A stretch of 64,000 nt of DNA from Nymphaea colorata (lineage: Eukaryota; Streptophyta; Magnoliopsida; Nymphaeales; Nymphaeaceae). Within the stretch, counting starts at the first letter, position 1. Every line of letters starts with the position of its first letter. The translations under genes and the position numbers were made by a program. The notes below the pieces were generated by a model. That model saw only the letters and a program-made list of their open reading frames with translations. It was not told where the DNA came from and made no database searches. This document shows positions 1 through 13,140 of the stretch, piece after piece. The DNA is taken from assembly GCF_008831285.2 (NCBI RefSeq), contig NC_045145.1, positions 18,164,802-18,228,801 of the forward strand, given 5' to 3'.

Positions 1-299
1 GTTACGAATTTCATATAAGAGACTCTTCTGGATTGGTTCCAACCAAATAACTGCTCCTACCGCGTAGTAGTTCCCCGCCATTACATTGTGAGAGCATTTA
101 CATTGCCGGTTCAGTTAAACCAGCAATGCATCAAACAGATAGAGGGCATCGGAACCACTCGTCATAATACACATACATTCAGCCATGAGACTTGGCCATA
201 ATTATGTGGTCCTATATGAGAGAAATTGGCCATTAGGTTTCGATTGCATTCTTTGCTTCTAGGAGAAGGAGAAAGGAGAATGTACAGGCTATAACTTGC
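1..299 (-). other. Probable intron of the left-edge gene
   Basis: This stretch follows the GC-type donor of the left-edge gene. It has no recognisable coding exon. An open minus-strand frame reaches the edge from about position 83, but it matches nothing I know and could be chance. Confidence 0.35.
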
Positions 300-703
300 C
301 TGGTATGGGAATGGCAGTCCGTTTGCTTTCCAACCGGCTCGACCGGCGCCTGCCCAGTTGGGAAAAGACAGACCCATTTTCTGGGTCGCTTTTGTCTTTC
401 AGTCGACTTGATCGACGAACTGAGGTGAAATCGCGCACTTTCTTAATATATTTCTTCGGCGTCTTGAAAGGTTTTACTGGAGAAAACCTCTCTTTGAGAA
501 TCTCCGCGCTCCTCTCCAAGCCCAGAGATGCCAATTTCGCCTTCGAATATCAATAGAGAGCGAGAAGATAGTGAGCAATGGTGAGCTAAAAGGGATTACA
601 TTTCTTTAGATGGGGAGGAGGTAAAGAAAAGGCCAACCAGGTTCTCTGCGACCCTGGCGTTCCGGACATCTTCGTAATGGCTCCTTGCTTGTAGTCTGCC
701 CAT
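300..703 (-). CDS. N-terminal exons of a B3/CDCA7-type nuclear protein gene (partial, runs off left edge)
   Basis: Two exons fit together: 703-638 (22 codons starting MGRLQARSHYEDVRNARVAE) and 540-300. The donor is CTG|GTTGG and the acceptor GAAG|GCG, and the frame is kept. The joined protein has the pattern YEDVRxxRVxEN followed by LASLGLERSAEIL, then a basic SPVKPFKTPKK stretch and two RRSSRL blocks around residues 60-90. That arrangement is typical of the N-terminus of plant B3-domain proteins (At3g19184 type) and of CDCA7-like zinc-finger proteins. The deciding C-terminal domain is not in the window, so the family is open. Exon 2 ends at CAG|GCAAGT, a GC-type donor. The acceptor of the first intron (97 bp) has a poor pyrimidine tract, so this junction is the weakest part of the model. 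Residues are basic and nuclear-looking; function is inferred only from family resemblance. Confidence 0.5.
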
Positions 704-3158
704 GGACGACGCTAGAGAGCGAGAGAGAGAAAGAGAGAGAGAGAGGAGGGAGGAAGGAGAAGGGAACACTAACGGCACTGAAAGCTGAACTTCAAATTTC
801 AAATACTGCCGGCGCAGGCGAATCATATGAACACTAATCGGGCAGGCAACGCAAGGGACAGGCCGGGACCTACTCAGCAGTTCTCCATTATACAAGTCTG
901 GCTCTAAACCAGTTGGGCAGATCTGCAAAATCGTGTTTGAAAAGAAGACAATCTCTAGCTTTCACTTCTCATAGCAGGCTTTAACTATCTGACCATTAAC
1001 CATCCTATAATATGTTAAATCATATATTAAAGGAATAACAAATCTCTCGCGTCCAATTTTTGTAGCAGGCATTAACTATGCGATCGTTAACCATGTTCAT
1101 TTAATGGGGACAAGATACCTGGCCGAGGACCAAATTAGCTGGTCTCTTCCCCCTCTTCAGAACAAAGCAATGCTCTCAAAGCGACAGGGTCTCCACCACC
1201 AATACCTGTTCGAGGCACCTGAAAGAGAGAAGACAATCTCAAGCATGCAACAGTGACAGTGCATGCCCTCGTTACGGAGGAAATCAAGACGTATGAATTG
1301 GCAAAATCAAAAGACATTGTGGATGATTAGCAAAATCAAAATGATCTGTAAAAGCAATGTTGCTATTGTAAATACCTTGATTTTAGTCAGATGTAAAAAC
1401 ACTGATGAAGCAAATTTGAGCTAGCCGAATCGGCGCTATGGGAGATGCTTGACTTTTTCAAAAATTTGTAGTAAGTTTAGATTTTTCATTCTGCCATCTA
1501 GTCCGAGGGAGAAAGAGAGAAGATAATGAAGACACAATGCGTTAATGCTTGATGTACTGCCTGCATTATTTAAGTCTGCACCGAACTGTACACCTTGATG
1601 AGTGCCATTTTTCATTTATTGGCCTATCCGCTTAGATATAGATTTGGTCCAACCTGACAGAGTTTAATTAAAAACAAAAATGGAACTTACTTTGTGTTTT
1701 GTGCCTGGGTGATGGGACGAAAACCACATCTTATGTGGAAATTTTTATGGGCCAGGTTATTTATTCCCTTTACCAAAACATACTTTTCTCAAAAGTTTTG
1801 GCAAATCCAGTTCCAACCATCACTCAAACACAACTTAAATGTTGTTTGAAAAGCAATCATGGGTGTCATTTAAATGTGTCATGGATAGCGAGATTTTTTT
1901 TTTTAAAGGCAGGCCAAGCCGTTCAATCAACTCAACTTATCCGAGTAGGACCAAACTAAACCCAAATCCAAAAAATACATTGAAATTTTAAAACTTTTTA
2001 ATGTAATTTGTTTTTCCAATTAGCTGGAGTGGGGCCACAGACTAGGCGAGCCCCCTCCCTCGCCCCTAGTGCCATGAAACTTAGTTGATCAGAAAAGCAA
2101 GATTAATTTCGAAAGTAGGTTTTGTAAGCTTGTGAGGGTTCGTGCAGATTCCAAAACCAAGTAGGCTCGAGCTCAGACAAGTGCCGAACAAGTAACAGAA
2201 AATCATTGACCTTGTTCCAATAATTGTACATATTTTGGGATTTTTACAACTAAGGTCGCAGGCCATGTTTAAACGTACTGCTCCAATAATTATACATACC
2301 TTTTCAACTATATATATGACAAGCCAAGGTCTTTGGCCGTGTTGAACGTTTGTGCCCCGGACCCTTTTGGTCGGTCTCTCTTGGAGGCATGTGGCACGGG
2401 TCCAGGCCGGACGCTTGGTCGGTTTATTTTGAAAAACACGTGCATGAAAATTAAGTAAGTATTAGACAGATTTTACTTTAGCTATCAGGAGAAATTTAGA
2501 TAACAAATATTAAAGTTCGATTCTCGCAACTCGGTTTGGAGATCACAATCGAATCAAATCAATCTTCTTCATGAAGTGTCTTCTTCTTATCAGGTAGAAA
2601 ACCCATAGTGTGAAGTGAAGCCCACTCCATGCCTCAATGGACCTGGAACTGAACAGTGTGGAAAGTGGAACCTAAGTTATAATACAGAATGATAACATAG
2701 ATTGCTGCTGCATCGTGGAAATTTTTTACATTTCACTGCTTCTTTCTTTTTCTCCACCTACCAATAAGGTCCTTCATAACCAAACAAAACGAAGTACAAC
2801 AATTGCTGCGGTCGACGTGAGGACCTTAATTTGGGGAGCATCTTACAGGTCAAAAGAATAAATATGAAACGAAGATTACAAATTAAAAAAAAAAAAAATG
2901 ATTGCATCGCTCTATAGATTCCAGGAAGCGAGCAGAACATAAGCAAAGGTATACCTTGTGATGAATGTTACATCCAAGATCACGTTTTACAGATGCTCAC
3001 AAGACGGTTCAGAAGCCTTCCAAAAAAGAAGCAAAACGTGACCTTCTCTCTTCCTAGGTTGGTGTCTAGCTACTTGTTGAAAGGAAGTGGCACGGTCAGC
3101 AGAAAGCGGTCAGCCCCTCGGTTATTAAATCGTTTGTTGCCGAGATCTAGCAGTGCTG
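704..3158. other. Intergenic: upstream region of the left-edge gene and downstream region of the Nudix gene
   Basis: It begins with a GA-rich tract (about 715-750) in the probable 5' region of the left-edge gene. It then holds AT-rich unique sequence and one hAT-type MITE (1884-2068). A single exon-like frame on the minus strand near 1135-1222 has a good acceptor but no partner exons. No other gene is visible. Confidence 0.6.
1884..2068. mobile_element. hAT-type MITE, 185 bp, with 8-bp target duplication
   Basis: The element begins GATAGCGAGATTTTT and ends CTCGCCCCTA, which are diverged inverted termini of the plant CAGGGGCGGAGCC-type hAT family. It is flanked by GTGTCATG (1876-1883) and GTGCCATG (2069-2076), an 8-bp target-site duplication with one mismatch. 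Inside are the usual AT-rich middle and a GTGGGGCCA motif near the 3' end. Length and layout match the copy at 62117-62302. It has no coding capacity. Confidence 0.7.
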
Positions 3159-4091
3159 CTACTCGGAAGAAGATGAATCGTCTGATGAATTTGTTGAATA
3201 TACTGAAAGAGCGGAATCAGCGGGGGTTTTCAGCGGCCTGTTCGTTCGCCGTATTAGTAGTTCAAGTGCTTCTCGCATCCACATATACTCGCAAGAAACT
3301 CTTGCTTCGCCAACAGTTACCTGCCAAAACCAGTTGCAGCACAGTTGAGTAATGGCCTTCTTGGTGCAACCAGAGAAGATGGTAGCGATCTCAAAGATTT
3401 GTAGACATACCCATTTCCGTTCTCGAACATTTTTTTCCGGCCACCAATCCAGTTGCTCAGTTACGTGCAAAGGGAACATGTATCCCACGCGGTACGTGTC
3501 TTTGTGGCTTTTGCTTTTAAAGATCCATTCCCCCAGCAAGTCCTGCAATCGACCATAAGCATGTAAACAATTTGCCTCCACTAGGGAAATAGTTTTAGGG
3601 ATCAAACTTCAAAGTATTAGATCAAGTTTGCTTGCTATAAATTCAACCTTTCACTCGGTTATTTAACTACTTCACGAAAGGACCTTCGACTTTTAAAGAA
3701 CATTCATGTTTGAATATTTTATATCTGTTGAATGAAATTACATATCATTAAGATATATGATCACTCGCAAAAAGAAACGTTAAAGTTTGAATGTTGCACC
3801 TATGTCTTTTAAAGAACATTCATGTTTGAATATTTTATATCTGTTTATAATTGAGTTAGGTAACTTCTTGTACAATAATATTCAATTAGTCATTGATTGT
3901 CCCTCATGTTGGAAAGGGGTTTTACTGTTCACGAGCCTGCTGCCCATGTTACAGTAATAAAATTTAAAAAACAAAACTGCTTTTTCCGGAACTTAATCAG
4001 AGTAGTTGAAGTTGGTCTTCCTCGTCTACCATTCAAACACGCGCGTTGATCATTCAACAACTTCCACGTTAGCAGTTAATGCAGCTCTCTC

Positions 4092-4147
<56 letters not shown>

Positions 4148-6039
4148 TGTGTTTATCTTTAGTCAATCATCAAACAGTAACTTAAAGATTACAACACTAT
4201 ATGTATAACTTCAAAATCACATAAAGCAAAGGCAAATCATGCTCCGATATGTATATGTATACATACAACCTAAATTAATGTTATAATGCATATGGATTGC
4301 TGATACTCGTCTAAAGATCCATATAATTAATTAGGATGCAGTCCCTTGTTAGTTTCCTAGAAATTCAGTTTGCATTTTTATGAATAAGATCTGAAAAGCA
4401 TCGACCCACATGTTTACAACCAGAATCAAAATAAACAAAAGGGAGCAAGCGGAAAAAGTAAACTAACACCAATGTCTCCTCTTACTCCCGCTTCCTCTAA
4501 TGCTTCCCTGCGAGCTGCATCACCGAGTGATTCATCTGTCTCCCAACCCCCCTACAAAGAAAATCAGAACAATCAGAAAAAGAGATTTTTTTTTTATCCC
4601 AAATTCAAAGTTGATGGGACTTCTCGATCTTGATTCCACACAGTTTGCTTTGCAAGTGAGCACTTACATGTAATAAAATAACAATAGATTACTAATGAAG
4701 CAGTTAATATTTTGATAGTTGATACCCGCTAACTATATATTATTAATGAAGCAGTTATACTATATGTATGTATAAATGTACATACCTTTGGAAACAACAC
4801 CCCGTTGCCCTTCTGCGAGCTGATCATTAGGACTTCAAGCTTCTTGCCGAAACCATTCTCGTTAGAGTCGTTTGCAGTAAATCGATAGGGAATGCATCTG
4901 AGGTATCAGGAAAAAAGCAAACCAGCTTCAATTTTTTTGAATAAACCAATAGTCCTTCAGTTGAAAATATAGTAATTGGTGCTTACAGATTGCTATTTTT
5001 TAAAGGGATATTAAATGAAGCATAACAGATGGTTCTTCGATCGTAGTCACAAATAACAACAATAACAGTAATAATTTTATTTTAATCATAATGGTACTTA
5101 TAATTATGTTGACTAAAATAACTTGGTAAACGGAATTAACGCAAAATCATTGCTTGGAAACTAAGAGAGCAATCTTCTGTTCCTGTGGGCCTGCATCACC
5201 ATGTGGACCGTCAGCAGCCTAAATTCAATGCCTCAACCTCATCTAGATCCTAACTATTATTGGCGGAGAACCAGAGAGGCAACTTCGTCTGCCTCACTTT
5301 CTGTAATGAAGCGAGAAGACGACTTTGCAAAATTTCACTCATCCATCACACACATATCCGTAGCCGTTTTCTTTTGGTAGAATCTATTCCCACGGAACAA
5401 TGTACAATTTTCCATTAATGCTGCTAAAATTTTCAAGCGTATTTCTTAGCAGGTTCCATCCATTTCATTTCAGTTCATACCTCCCTCCCTCCCTCTCTCC
5501 CTCTCTCCCCCTCTCCACCGTGAAGTGCCCTTCCCAAGACAAGGCCCTTCATTCTCCTTTTACCTAAGAATGAAATACAGGGGGACTCGCCTGTTGACTA
5601 CCCATCTTAGTTCTACTCTCTCAATCACCAAGTCTTGTTTCAAAAGATGCTGTGGTGATCCACATGGCCAAAAGGTTACAGTGTAGAGGAAAAGTTGTTC
5701 TTTTTTTTCCCTCGAGGATTCTCATTTCTCAGACCAGCAGCGCATCCATGGCGGCACAGATACTTGCTTCGTGAACAGAAGGGGTACGAAACGTGCATGG
5801 GCTCACACAACTCGAGGGAAGCATCAAACGCCATGGAAACCATCTCGTCGTTCAGATCTACGTCCGATACCATATGACATCTTCAGAAAGAAGCCCCCAG
5901 TTTCGGTGCTACGATGGTGACGCGAGAGAGAGAGAGCAAGAGACAGAGAGAGAGGGAGAGAGAGATACCCTGCAATGAGACGTCGACCCTCATAGTAGCG
6001 TTGGTGGCGCCTCCCAGTGCGAGAAACCAGCGGTATCAT
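3159..6039 (-). CDS. Nudix hydrolase, plant NUDT4/12/13/16/18/21 type, 5 exons, 186 aa
   Basis: The exons are 6039-5969, 4897-4786, 4551-4468, 3542-3411 and 3320-3159. All introns are GT-AG and phases are consistent, giving a 561-nt CDS. The protein starts MIPLVSRTGRRHQRYYEGRR and continues LIAGCIPYRF, the usual N-terminus of this subfamily. The Nudix box is complete at residues 62-84: G62, E68, R76, E77, E80, E81, G83, spanning exons 2-3 up to ALEEAGVRGD. Family members hydrolyse nucleoside diphosphate-linked substrates such as diphosphoinositol polyphosphates, diadenosine polyphosphates or nucleotide sugars, with Mg2+ or Mn2+ bound by the box glutamates; the substrate here cannot be read off. 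The segment EWIFKSKSHKD then ...KNVRERKW and MWMREALELL also fit. No clear transit peptide is seen, so cytosol or nucleus is likely. The tail is Ser-rich (SSDDSSSSE). The start codon sits in GCCATG. Intron 1 (1071 bp) and intron 3 (925 bp) are long and repeat-rich. Confidence 0.9.
3690..3845. repeat. Spaced direct repeat, 40 bp, inside Nudix intron 3
   Basis: Two essentially identical 40-bp copies lie at 3690-3729 and 3806-3845, offset by 116 bp. They begin CTTTTAAAGAACATTCATG. They lie within intron 3 of the Nudix gene. Confidence 0.85.
4085..4152. repeat. Compound (CT)n(GT)n microsatellite in Nudix intron 3
   Basis: A run of CT dinucleotides with one CCC interruption is followed directly by a run of GT dinucleotides. 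It lies inside intron 3 of the Nudix gene. Confidence 0.95.
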
Positions 6040-6230
6040 TGGCGACGACCCTTTCGATCCAAACCTTTGTTACCGAGCGAGAGAGAGAGAGCGAGCGAAA
6101 GAGTGTGTCAAGGCACGAACTTGGAAACAAATGAAGGCTTTCTATTCTATATATGCTCTTTCGTTTCCGTGTTAGCCGCGTGTCTACACGACACCCATGC
6201 CTTTTTTTTTTACAATTCATGTCGGTGGCA

Positions 6231-6234
<4 letters not shown>

Positions 6235-6264
<30 letters not shown>
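6235..6264. repeat. (AT)n microsatellite
   Basis: About 15 uninterrupted AT units upstream of the Nudix gene. Confidence 0.95.
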
Positions 6265-6266
<2 letters not shown>

Positions 6267-9200
6267 ACTGCATCAACGAACGATCAGACCTACACGTCAG
6301 TGAACACGTTAGAGGGATTAATTCATCAAAATCTCTTCGCTCAGGTAGGCTTTTCTTGGTTCGGGTGAATTTGACTCGATCCACTTGTTACTAAACAGAG
6401 TCAAGATTCGGAGGAGCAACCCGATCTGAAGCTCTTGGAACAAGTGCCCCGGTCTTTTAAACTTTCAAGTCAAATGAGATGGCTCGCTGTGGTGCTGAAA
6501 TGACCGAACCAAGCTGCCAGTGGTTTAGGACCCCGAATTATTGTTGTTCTCCACCTGAATCGCCCAAGCAATCGAGGCGTCCTTGTTTGACTGGACGGCC
6601 AAGTGAGTTCAGCTAAGTATGTCGCCCAACTGAGCCGGCTATTACTCCGGCGAATCCTTGCCTCACAAGATAGAAAGTTTTCAGGTTCTACAGTCGTATT
6701 GTAACAAGTAAGAATCAAGCAGAATGTACAAAGAATCACGATTAATTTCCTCACATGGATCTCCCATACCCACGTAGTCTATGATTAATTTACATCAGTT
6801 AATAACTAGTTCACGCAATTCCACTTATTCCTTCACAAAGGTTCTATTATTTTACAATATGATCTTATCGCTTCCCGGTTCATCTAATGGTTTGAAATTA
6901 TCATTCAGATATTGGTTCTAGTGCTTTCTTTCGCTGCTTCCATTTGCTGCTTAGAACTTAATTTACCCCGATCAACAATTTTGCTACCATTTGATCAAAT
7001 CTTAAACCGTCAAACGGGCTTTTTCTGAATAGCCGGAAAACTATTATGGAATACAAGCAAGGTATTGCGTTTCCGTTTCTTATTATTTCTTCCGGAACAT
7101 AATCACGACGACATGGTCTAATTTTTGCGTCAGAAGACGAAGTCATGGTTCTGTAAGTCATCCATGTCTGGTGTCGCATAACTTCAGTTGGCATCTCTTG
7201 CACGGGTCAACCCAATCTTGCCGCACCAGAAAACCATATTGAAATTCGAATTCAACAAATTTAATGCCCGTATATGAACCAAGAACACAGTGTGTGTGAA
7301 ACGGCCTTTATGATCGGTATCTCATACCCATTTTCGGTCGCGGGGAAGCTGCCGGTGATCCCCATGGGTTGACAAGTTCATCTCTGACTTCCAACAATGG
7401 CAGGGGTTTTATTTTTGCACATGAAAGACAGATGTTCAACTTTCCGCCCTGTGAAAGGACGTGTTCCTTTCGCTTTCGAGATTTTGGTCGTTCCCCATTT
7501 TGCATGAAGCGATTTGTGATGCTCAGGGAAACGGAATTTAGGTGATGCGATCATGACATGCACACAGGCTTTTCATGATCTTCGTAAACAATATCCCAAC
7601 CATTACGAGTTGGCCGCAGATATCACGTTCTTCACGTTCGAATGCGTGCAGCACATGACTACATGTCTTGATTTGGCTCGGCCAACTACGTGAAAAGATG
7701 TTCTTTTGGGATACATGAGATTACAGGTCAACTGCACCTATATGTATAGAGAGCAAGATACGAAGTCAAATTATTTTAACCGGTTCAGAAGAAGATATAA
7801 ATTTTAAGAGGAAACTACCTCAATTAGGAGGCCATGAAGCCCGATTCGATCGGCAATATGGATGAGACAGCCTTAGAAGCTCATTAGTGACATAAACTGA
7901 TGGAGGTTCAATCCGATCCAGCTAATACTATGCTGGTTAAGCAGACTTCATTCTGACCATATAACACCAAATAGAAAGCTAATCCACTGTATTATCACTA
8001 TAATCAGTCAAATTTGCACTCAAGTCCAATCATAATCCAAATCCGATCAAAATAAAAGTAGGCAACTAATGTTCTCATCGTCCCATGCAGCTAACTCGTC
8101 GACCATATGAAAATTTTGACAGCAACAACAAACAATGACAGACCTTCTTGGCCATCAAAAGATCGACAGAAACCAAAAGGAAAAAAATTTTATGTCGACG
8201 TTTGGAGAATCAGAATTAAAGTTTGATATCAAAGATTTAAACTAAACGATTTCACACGTGGTAGGTAGCACGTGTTGACTTGAGGAAAAAAGACCCTAAA
8301 AAACTAACTTGAGTTAGATGGCCGGCCCCCAAAAAGTCTCCGACTCTCCACCGCAGTTTGCTGCATTCTTTAAACAATGTGCACGGCAGCCCGCGGTTTG
8401 AACAGTCCAGATAGTGTTTCATCCATAACTTTCCACGATCTTCTAGGAAAGTTGCGAAGGATTCCAAATCCACCTGCCAATTCACCAAACGCCTTTGAAT
8501 TGAGACGCAAGTTTCTAATGACACGGTAGTACTGCCCCCATGTTCAAAAGGAAAAGTTTTCCCTAGTTGAACGAAACATCCTAAATGCAGTATGTACTAA
8601 CTTTTTTCCCGGATGTTAGAAGGATTAAGGAAAGAGTTTCATGTAGATTGGGAAAATGTTTGGAATTAATTCTATCTAGCATCTGTAATTTTTCCGGTAA
8701 GAGAGATTCTAAGCAGAAGTTGGGAGCTGCTGTACTCATCAATTCAGAGGCAAAATCATGGTCTAATCGCAATGTTAATTTGCTCCAATGCTGTGAAAAA
8801 ACCGCTGTTGTCGAATCCGAAGTGAAGCTGCCGATTCAGGTCGATTATGATTACACTGGTCTACTCGTATCTGATTAAGCAACCATAATAAAATGGATGA
8901 TCGTCGCAACCAGTGACGTTATATTTGTGTACGTGAAATAAGCACACGTATAGGAGATGTTGCATGCTATCGTCGCGAGTAGTTAATAAAATCACAATTC
9001 GTGTTGTTTATCGTGTAAGAGAGAGTGAGAGACAGATTGAGAACAAGTAACGTTAGTTTATATTTCGATGATTTGTTGCACGTTCTAGGAACTTGAGTGT
9101 TAGACCGTCAGTTGCTTCCGATTGGAAGGTAAGCGAGATGAACTTTTCATTTTTTTATATATAAAATGCGGTTACCCATAAATTTTTTTAATATGGCATG

Positions 9201-9447
9201 ACTTTGATTGATAATGATCTACCAAAAGCAGCACTTTGGTTGTTTCGCCAAATACACGATATGGAGGCTGCGACCAGAAGCTGATCCTAGCGTTAAATTT
9301 GGCAGTTATGCGTCTAGACGTTGGTTAATTAGCATCAAAAGCCAAATAGCCCATGCATTCAGATCTAAGATCTGAAGTTTTAGAGTCATCATATTTCTTT
9401 TTTTCTTTTAAAGACCCAATTGTTTAGGTCTATACCTTTAGGGTTCA

Positions 9448-9608
9448 TTCGGCAGCAGTAACACATTGTTACGTTACTGTTTCATGAATCTGTCCTAAAA
9501 AATTGAAGCAAATTCATAAAACATTTGTTGCTATGTTTTATGAATATGTTATATGTCCCATTTTTTGAGGCAATTCATGAGGCAGCAACAATCTGGTACT
9601 GCTACCGA
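9448..9608. mobile_element. Short MITE-like element with 13-bp imperfect inverted termini
   Basis: The left end reads TTCGGCAGCAGTA and the right end TACTGCTACCGAA, which are inverted copies with one mismatch. The interior is AT-rich with repeated TTCAT(A/G)AA blocks. No convincing target duplication was found, so the class is open. No coding capacity. Confidence 0.5.
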
Positions 9609-12600
9609 ACATCACAACTATGTGAGAAAGATCCAAATATGTGATTTCAGGTCGTCACACTTTCAAGAGATGGATCCAAATATGTGAGGTAGATGAAGAT
9701 ATGTTTCTTTAGTTGAGGCAGATCCAGATATGATTATTAAGTTGAATAGTATAAGATTTCAGACTCCCATTCCTGGTGAAACTTGTTAAACTTGGATCTT
9801 GCCGAGGTCCTTTCCTATTTGAGTAAAAATTCAAGCGCATTGCTAATCGACTATTCTACAGATAAATGAAAGGACTTGGAGGATACAAATAGGTGGGAAA
9901 CAAGTTTTTGCTACAATTCTTAATTCAACCAATACCAAATCCATGCATGTATTGTTTTTCAAATCCACTAGAATAACAACAATTTGGCAATTGATTAGGA
10001 CTTAGGAACAGTCAGGACCTGTTCTTGTAAGACCAAGAATCCCCATCTTACCAACAATTGATTCTCTCCTAGATCAGAAATGCTGTAGCTGCCAAGACGG
10101 TGTATTCATATGGGTCTAAAAAAATATCAAAGAGCGAGCACATTTTAAAAGGGAGTTATGAATGGTGTCAAAATGAAGACCGTAGATCATGCCCAAATTA
10201 TTTCTTGTAAAACTTTAAGCAAAGGAGATGTTGTGGATATATAAAACAGGTTAAATATCACCTAGGCGAAGCAAATTTAATTTTATTAGCAAATTTACTT
10301 TGATTTGACCTATCATGCAAATCCAGAGCGTTGAAGGATTTGATTTTCTGGGGAAGCGCAAGTGAAACAAGGGCCTATGCTGCATCTCCTTTGACGGTTT
10401 TCTAAATACTAGGTGTTGCAATGCCCTTTTCAACGTGAATACATAATCCTGCTTACCTTATGAATGAATAATTTTCTCGATTTTTTTTTTTTTTTTTTTA
10501 CCTATGGAGATAGGCTTTTAATGTGGAGACAGATGTTCTGCCTTATCCGGTGATGTCATTGAATGGTTGTTTTGATCTGATCTCATGCAATTGTCTCCTT
10601 CGCATTCTTCTGGAAATTTGTAAAGTACAAAAATAAAAAAAATTCGACATTCTAATACTTGATTTTTTACGTTCATTTTATTCTTTTGTTTGCCTATTTG
10701 AGGTAAAGGCAATGTTTTTATTATAACAGTTCAAGTTTTTCCTTAATCTTCGCTAGGCCATCCATCCATCTTGAAAGATCCATGGCCAAAATGATTGTAA
10801 CAGGGCAACTAAGGGTCTCATATCTTCCTACTTGCAATAAGCTGAAATAGATGATGATGATATTTGATGTTCATGATGATGATGAATATAATAACGATGG
10901 AGATATGGGAAAAAAGGAGCAAATTGTCTTTTATTAACAGGCTGAATTAGCTCTAATTGATCAATATGCATCTAGCTATATTGGGTTTTTTCCTTTCCAA
11001 TCTAAAATTATTATCAACTAATAAAATAGCAAGGGGACAATCTAAAAACCAATGTCAAACTTTGTCACTTCAACATGTCGAGCCAATACAATCCATAAGG
11101 CTTGATGCACAGTCATATTGATTATATGGAGATAGGAGCAACGTGAAGTGATAACAAGTCAGGCATTGTATATGATACTTTTGAGGAAAAAAAAGATACT
11201 TGCTAGTGGAAATATTAGAATTGAGTGCCAATTATGGATACAAATCCTTTATTTTTTGAAGTAAAGAGAGTTTTCTGGGTTTAGTCAACCCCAGATAGTG
11301 CCATATCCACTCACTTATCAAGGTAACAAATATTGTCCGTTTTTAAATTGGTTCACCAACCTTTCAAAGGCAATGTCAATTCAATGCCAAAATTAACTAC
11401 TAATCTCTTTTCTCATTTGAGTATGAAACTTTAATGAGGATTTCGATGCACAGGCATATATTGCTCGTTAGAATCCCTATTTATTTCTAGAATAAAGGCC
11501 CTCCTCACGTCACTTTTGACAAGATACACAACCCCATCCAATTCATGAAATAAACTTAGAAACCCCACGAACTGATTTGAAGCACACTTAAACACCCTAC
11601 AACTAATAACAAAATAATTAAAAATCAATAATTGTAACATGAATTACGCATTACATGAACAACTAACTGCCATCTAAAAGAAGAGGACCTAAGCAAAGGC
11701 TATAACATGAATATGAATAAAAATACCAAAATCAACTGAAATCAATGGCCACATTAACTGTACTTGTTTCATAAATAAATTAGAACATGAAAGTCACCAA
11801 GCAAGATCACAAAGTCATAGAAAAAGCAATCGTGACTATGTAACTAATTAAGAAAGGTGACAGAAGACCTACAAAACGGCCAGGCATCGTCCGGTAAAGA
11901 CACCGGCTCGATAGGCAGACCTGAAATTCAGTGGATTTCGACTTTGCGTAAGCTAAGTTCTTTGGCTTTATTTTTAAAGACTCTAACCTCACACCAATAT
12001 AAGACTAAAAAGAAAATGAATAAGAAAAGGTCAGACTCGGCTAAAAACTGCCATAAAATCACGTTTGATAGAAGTGTGTGTTTTCGGCAAATTACACCTG
12101 AAACAGTCGTGCTTTGGGACAGAGGTCAATCATACCACACAAGAAGACTCTGAGTAAGTTTTATAGCCACAAAAAAAGCGATCTTTTTTTTTTGAAAAAA
12201 TGTGAAAAAACTTGCTAAATAACATTGCCGTTTAAAACTATAAAAAAATGTGTTTTTTGAAGAACATTATAAGCGAAAAAAACATGGTTTTTTTGTTTTA
12301 TTCATTTTTTTTCATGCTTTTTTAATGCCAAACAGCTTTTTTTTCATTTCTAACTTTTATTTGTTGCAAATATTCTTATTTTTTTTATGTTTGCTAATCT
12401 TTATTTTTAAAAAATTACTGTATTTTTCTCTCTTTTTTCAAGCTCACTACGTTATACCCGAGAAAGACTTCACGGTTTAAAACTCAAAAAGCCTTTTGTG
12501 ATTATGGTTTTAACTTCTGCTATTTTCATTTTTTACTACCAAGTATTTAGACCTGTGTTTGGATGAAACCTCAAAAAAAAACTTGGTTTTTTAAAAACCA

Positions 12601-13140
12601 AGTTTTGTGAAAGTTCTTTTTTTAACCGATTCTTGAAACCTGGTTTCTATTTTTGGGTCACAACACACAAACCAGGTTTTCGGTTTTCAAAACCTGGCTT
12701 TTTTGTTTATATGACAAGAATGAATTTTTGAGGGTAGAGTTTAACGGTTAGTAAGCTTCACTAGTTTGGCCTAAGAAACGGAATGCACGCCTCTAAGAGT
12801 ATATACTTTTTTCCTGCTAACCAGAAAGGCAATGCCTTTGCCATTCGGTTCATCTACATGATACCATATTAAGCACAAGCAGTGTTTCAACAGGATGAAA
12901 CTATTGAAAGAAAGGATTTCTGTATGTTAATCGAAGGTACAAATACATGTTCACTGGCTATCCGATGCTATTCTTTGGCATCAGTTAGCACTCACCACGG
13001 AAGCTTAGATTAACTTAACACCAGGGTTTCTCGAGCACCTGCAAGAACTAAACTGCATCTGAGAAAGAATCACAACAAATTTCCGTCATAAGCCTCCAAA
13101 CAAGCGGCAGAATTACTTCAAAATGGGATCCATTTGTTTA

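Larger units (their letters stand above)
6040..13140. other. Long intergenic region without a recognisable intact gene
   Basis: About 7 kb upstream of the Nudix gene. It holds an (AT)n microsatellite (6235-6264), a short TIR element (about 9448-9608), a long poly-T run near 10480-10500, and many AT-rich stretches. Around 8252-8880 open frames exist on both strands, but none resembles a family I know. A region at about 12540-12710 contains inverted AAACCAGGTTTT-like blocks of a MITE-like, TIR-poor element. No tRNA, rRNA or transposase gene was seen. Confidence 0.55.

Noticed and set aside
1135-1222. Exon-like minus-strand frame ending VPRTGIGGGDPVALRALL...EETS with a good acceptor
   Set aside because: No matching upstream exon or recognisable protein could be found, so a gene cannot be supported.
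5824-6303. Overlapping plus-strand ORFs at 5914-6303 and 6153-6368
   Set aside because: They are antisense to Nudix exon 1 and pass through GA and AT microsatellites. The real coding signal is the minus-strand exon 6039-5969.
8252-8880. Opposed ORFs around 8.3-8.9 kb
   Set aside because: No known motif on either strand, no splice-linked neighbours and no promoter context. Treated as chance frames.
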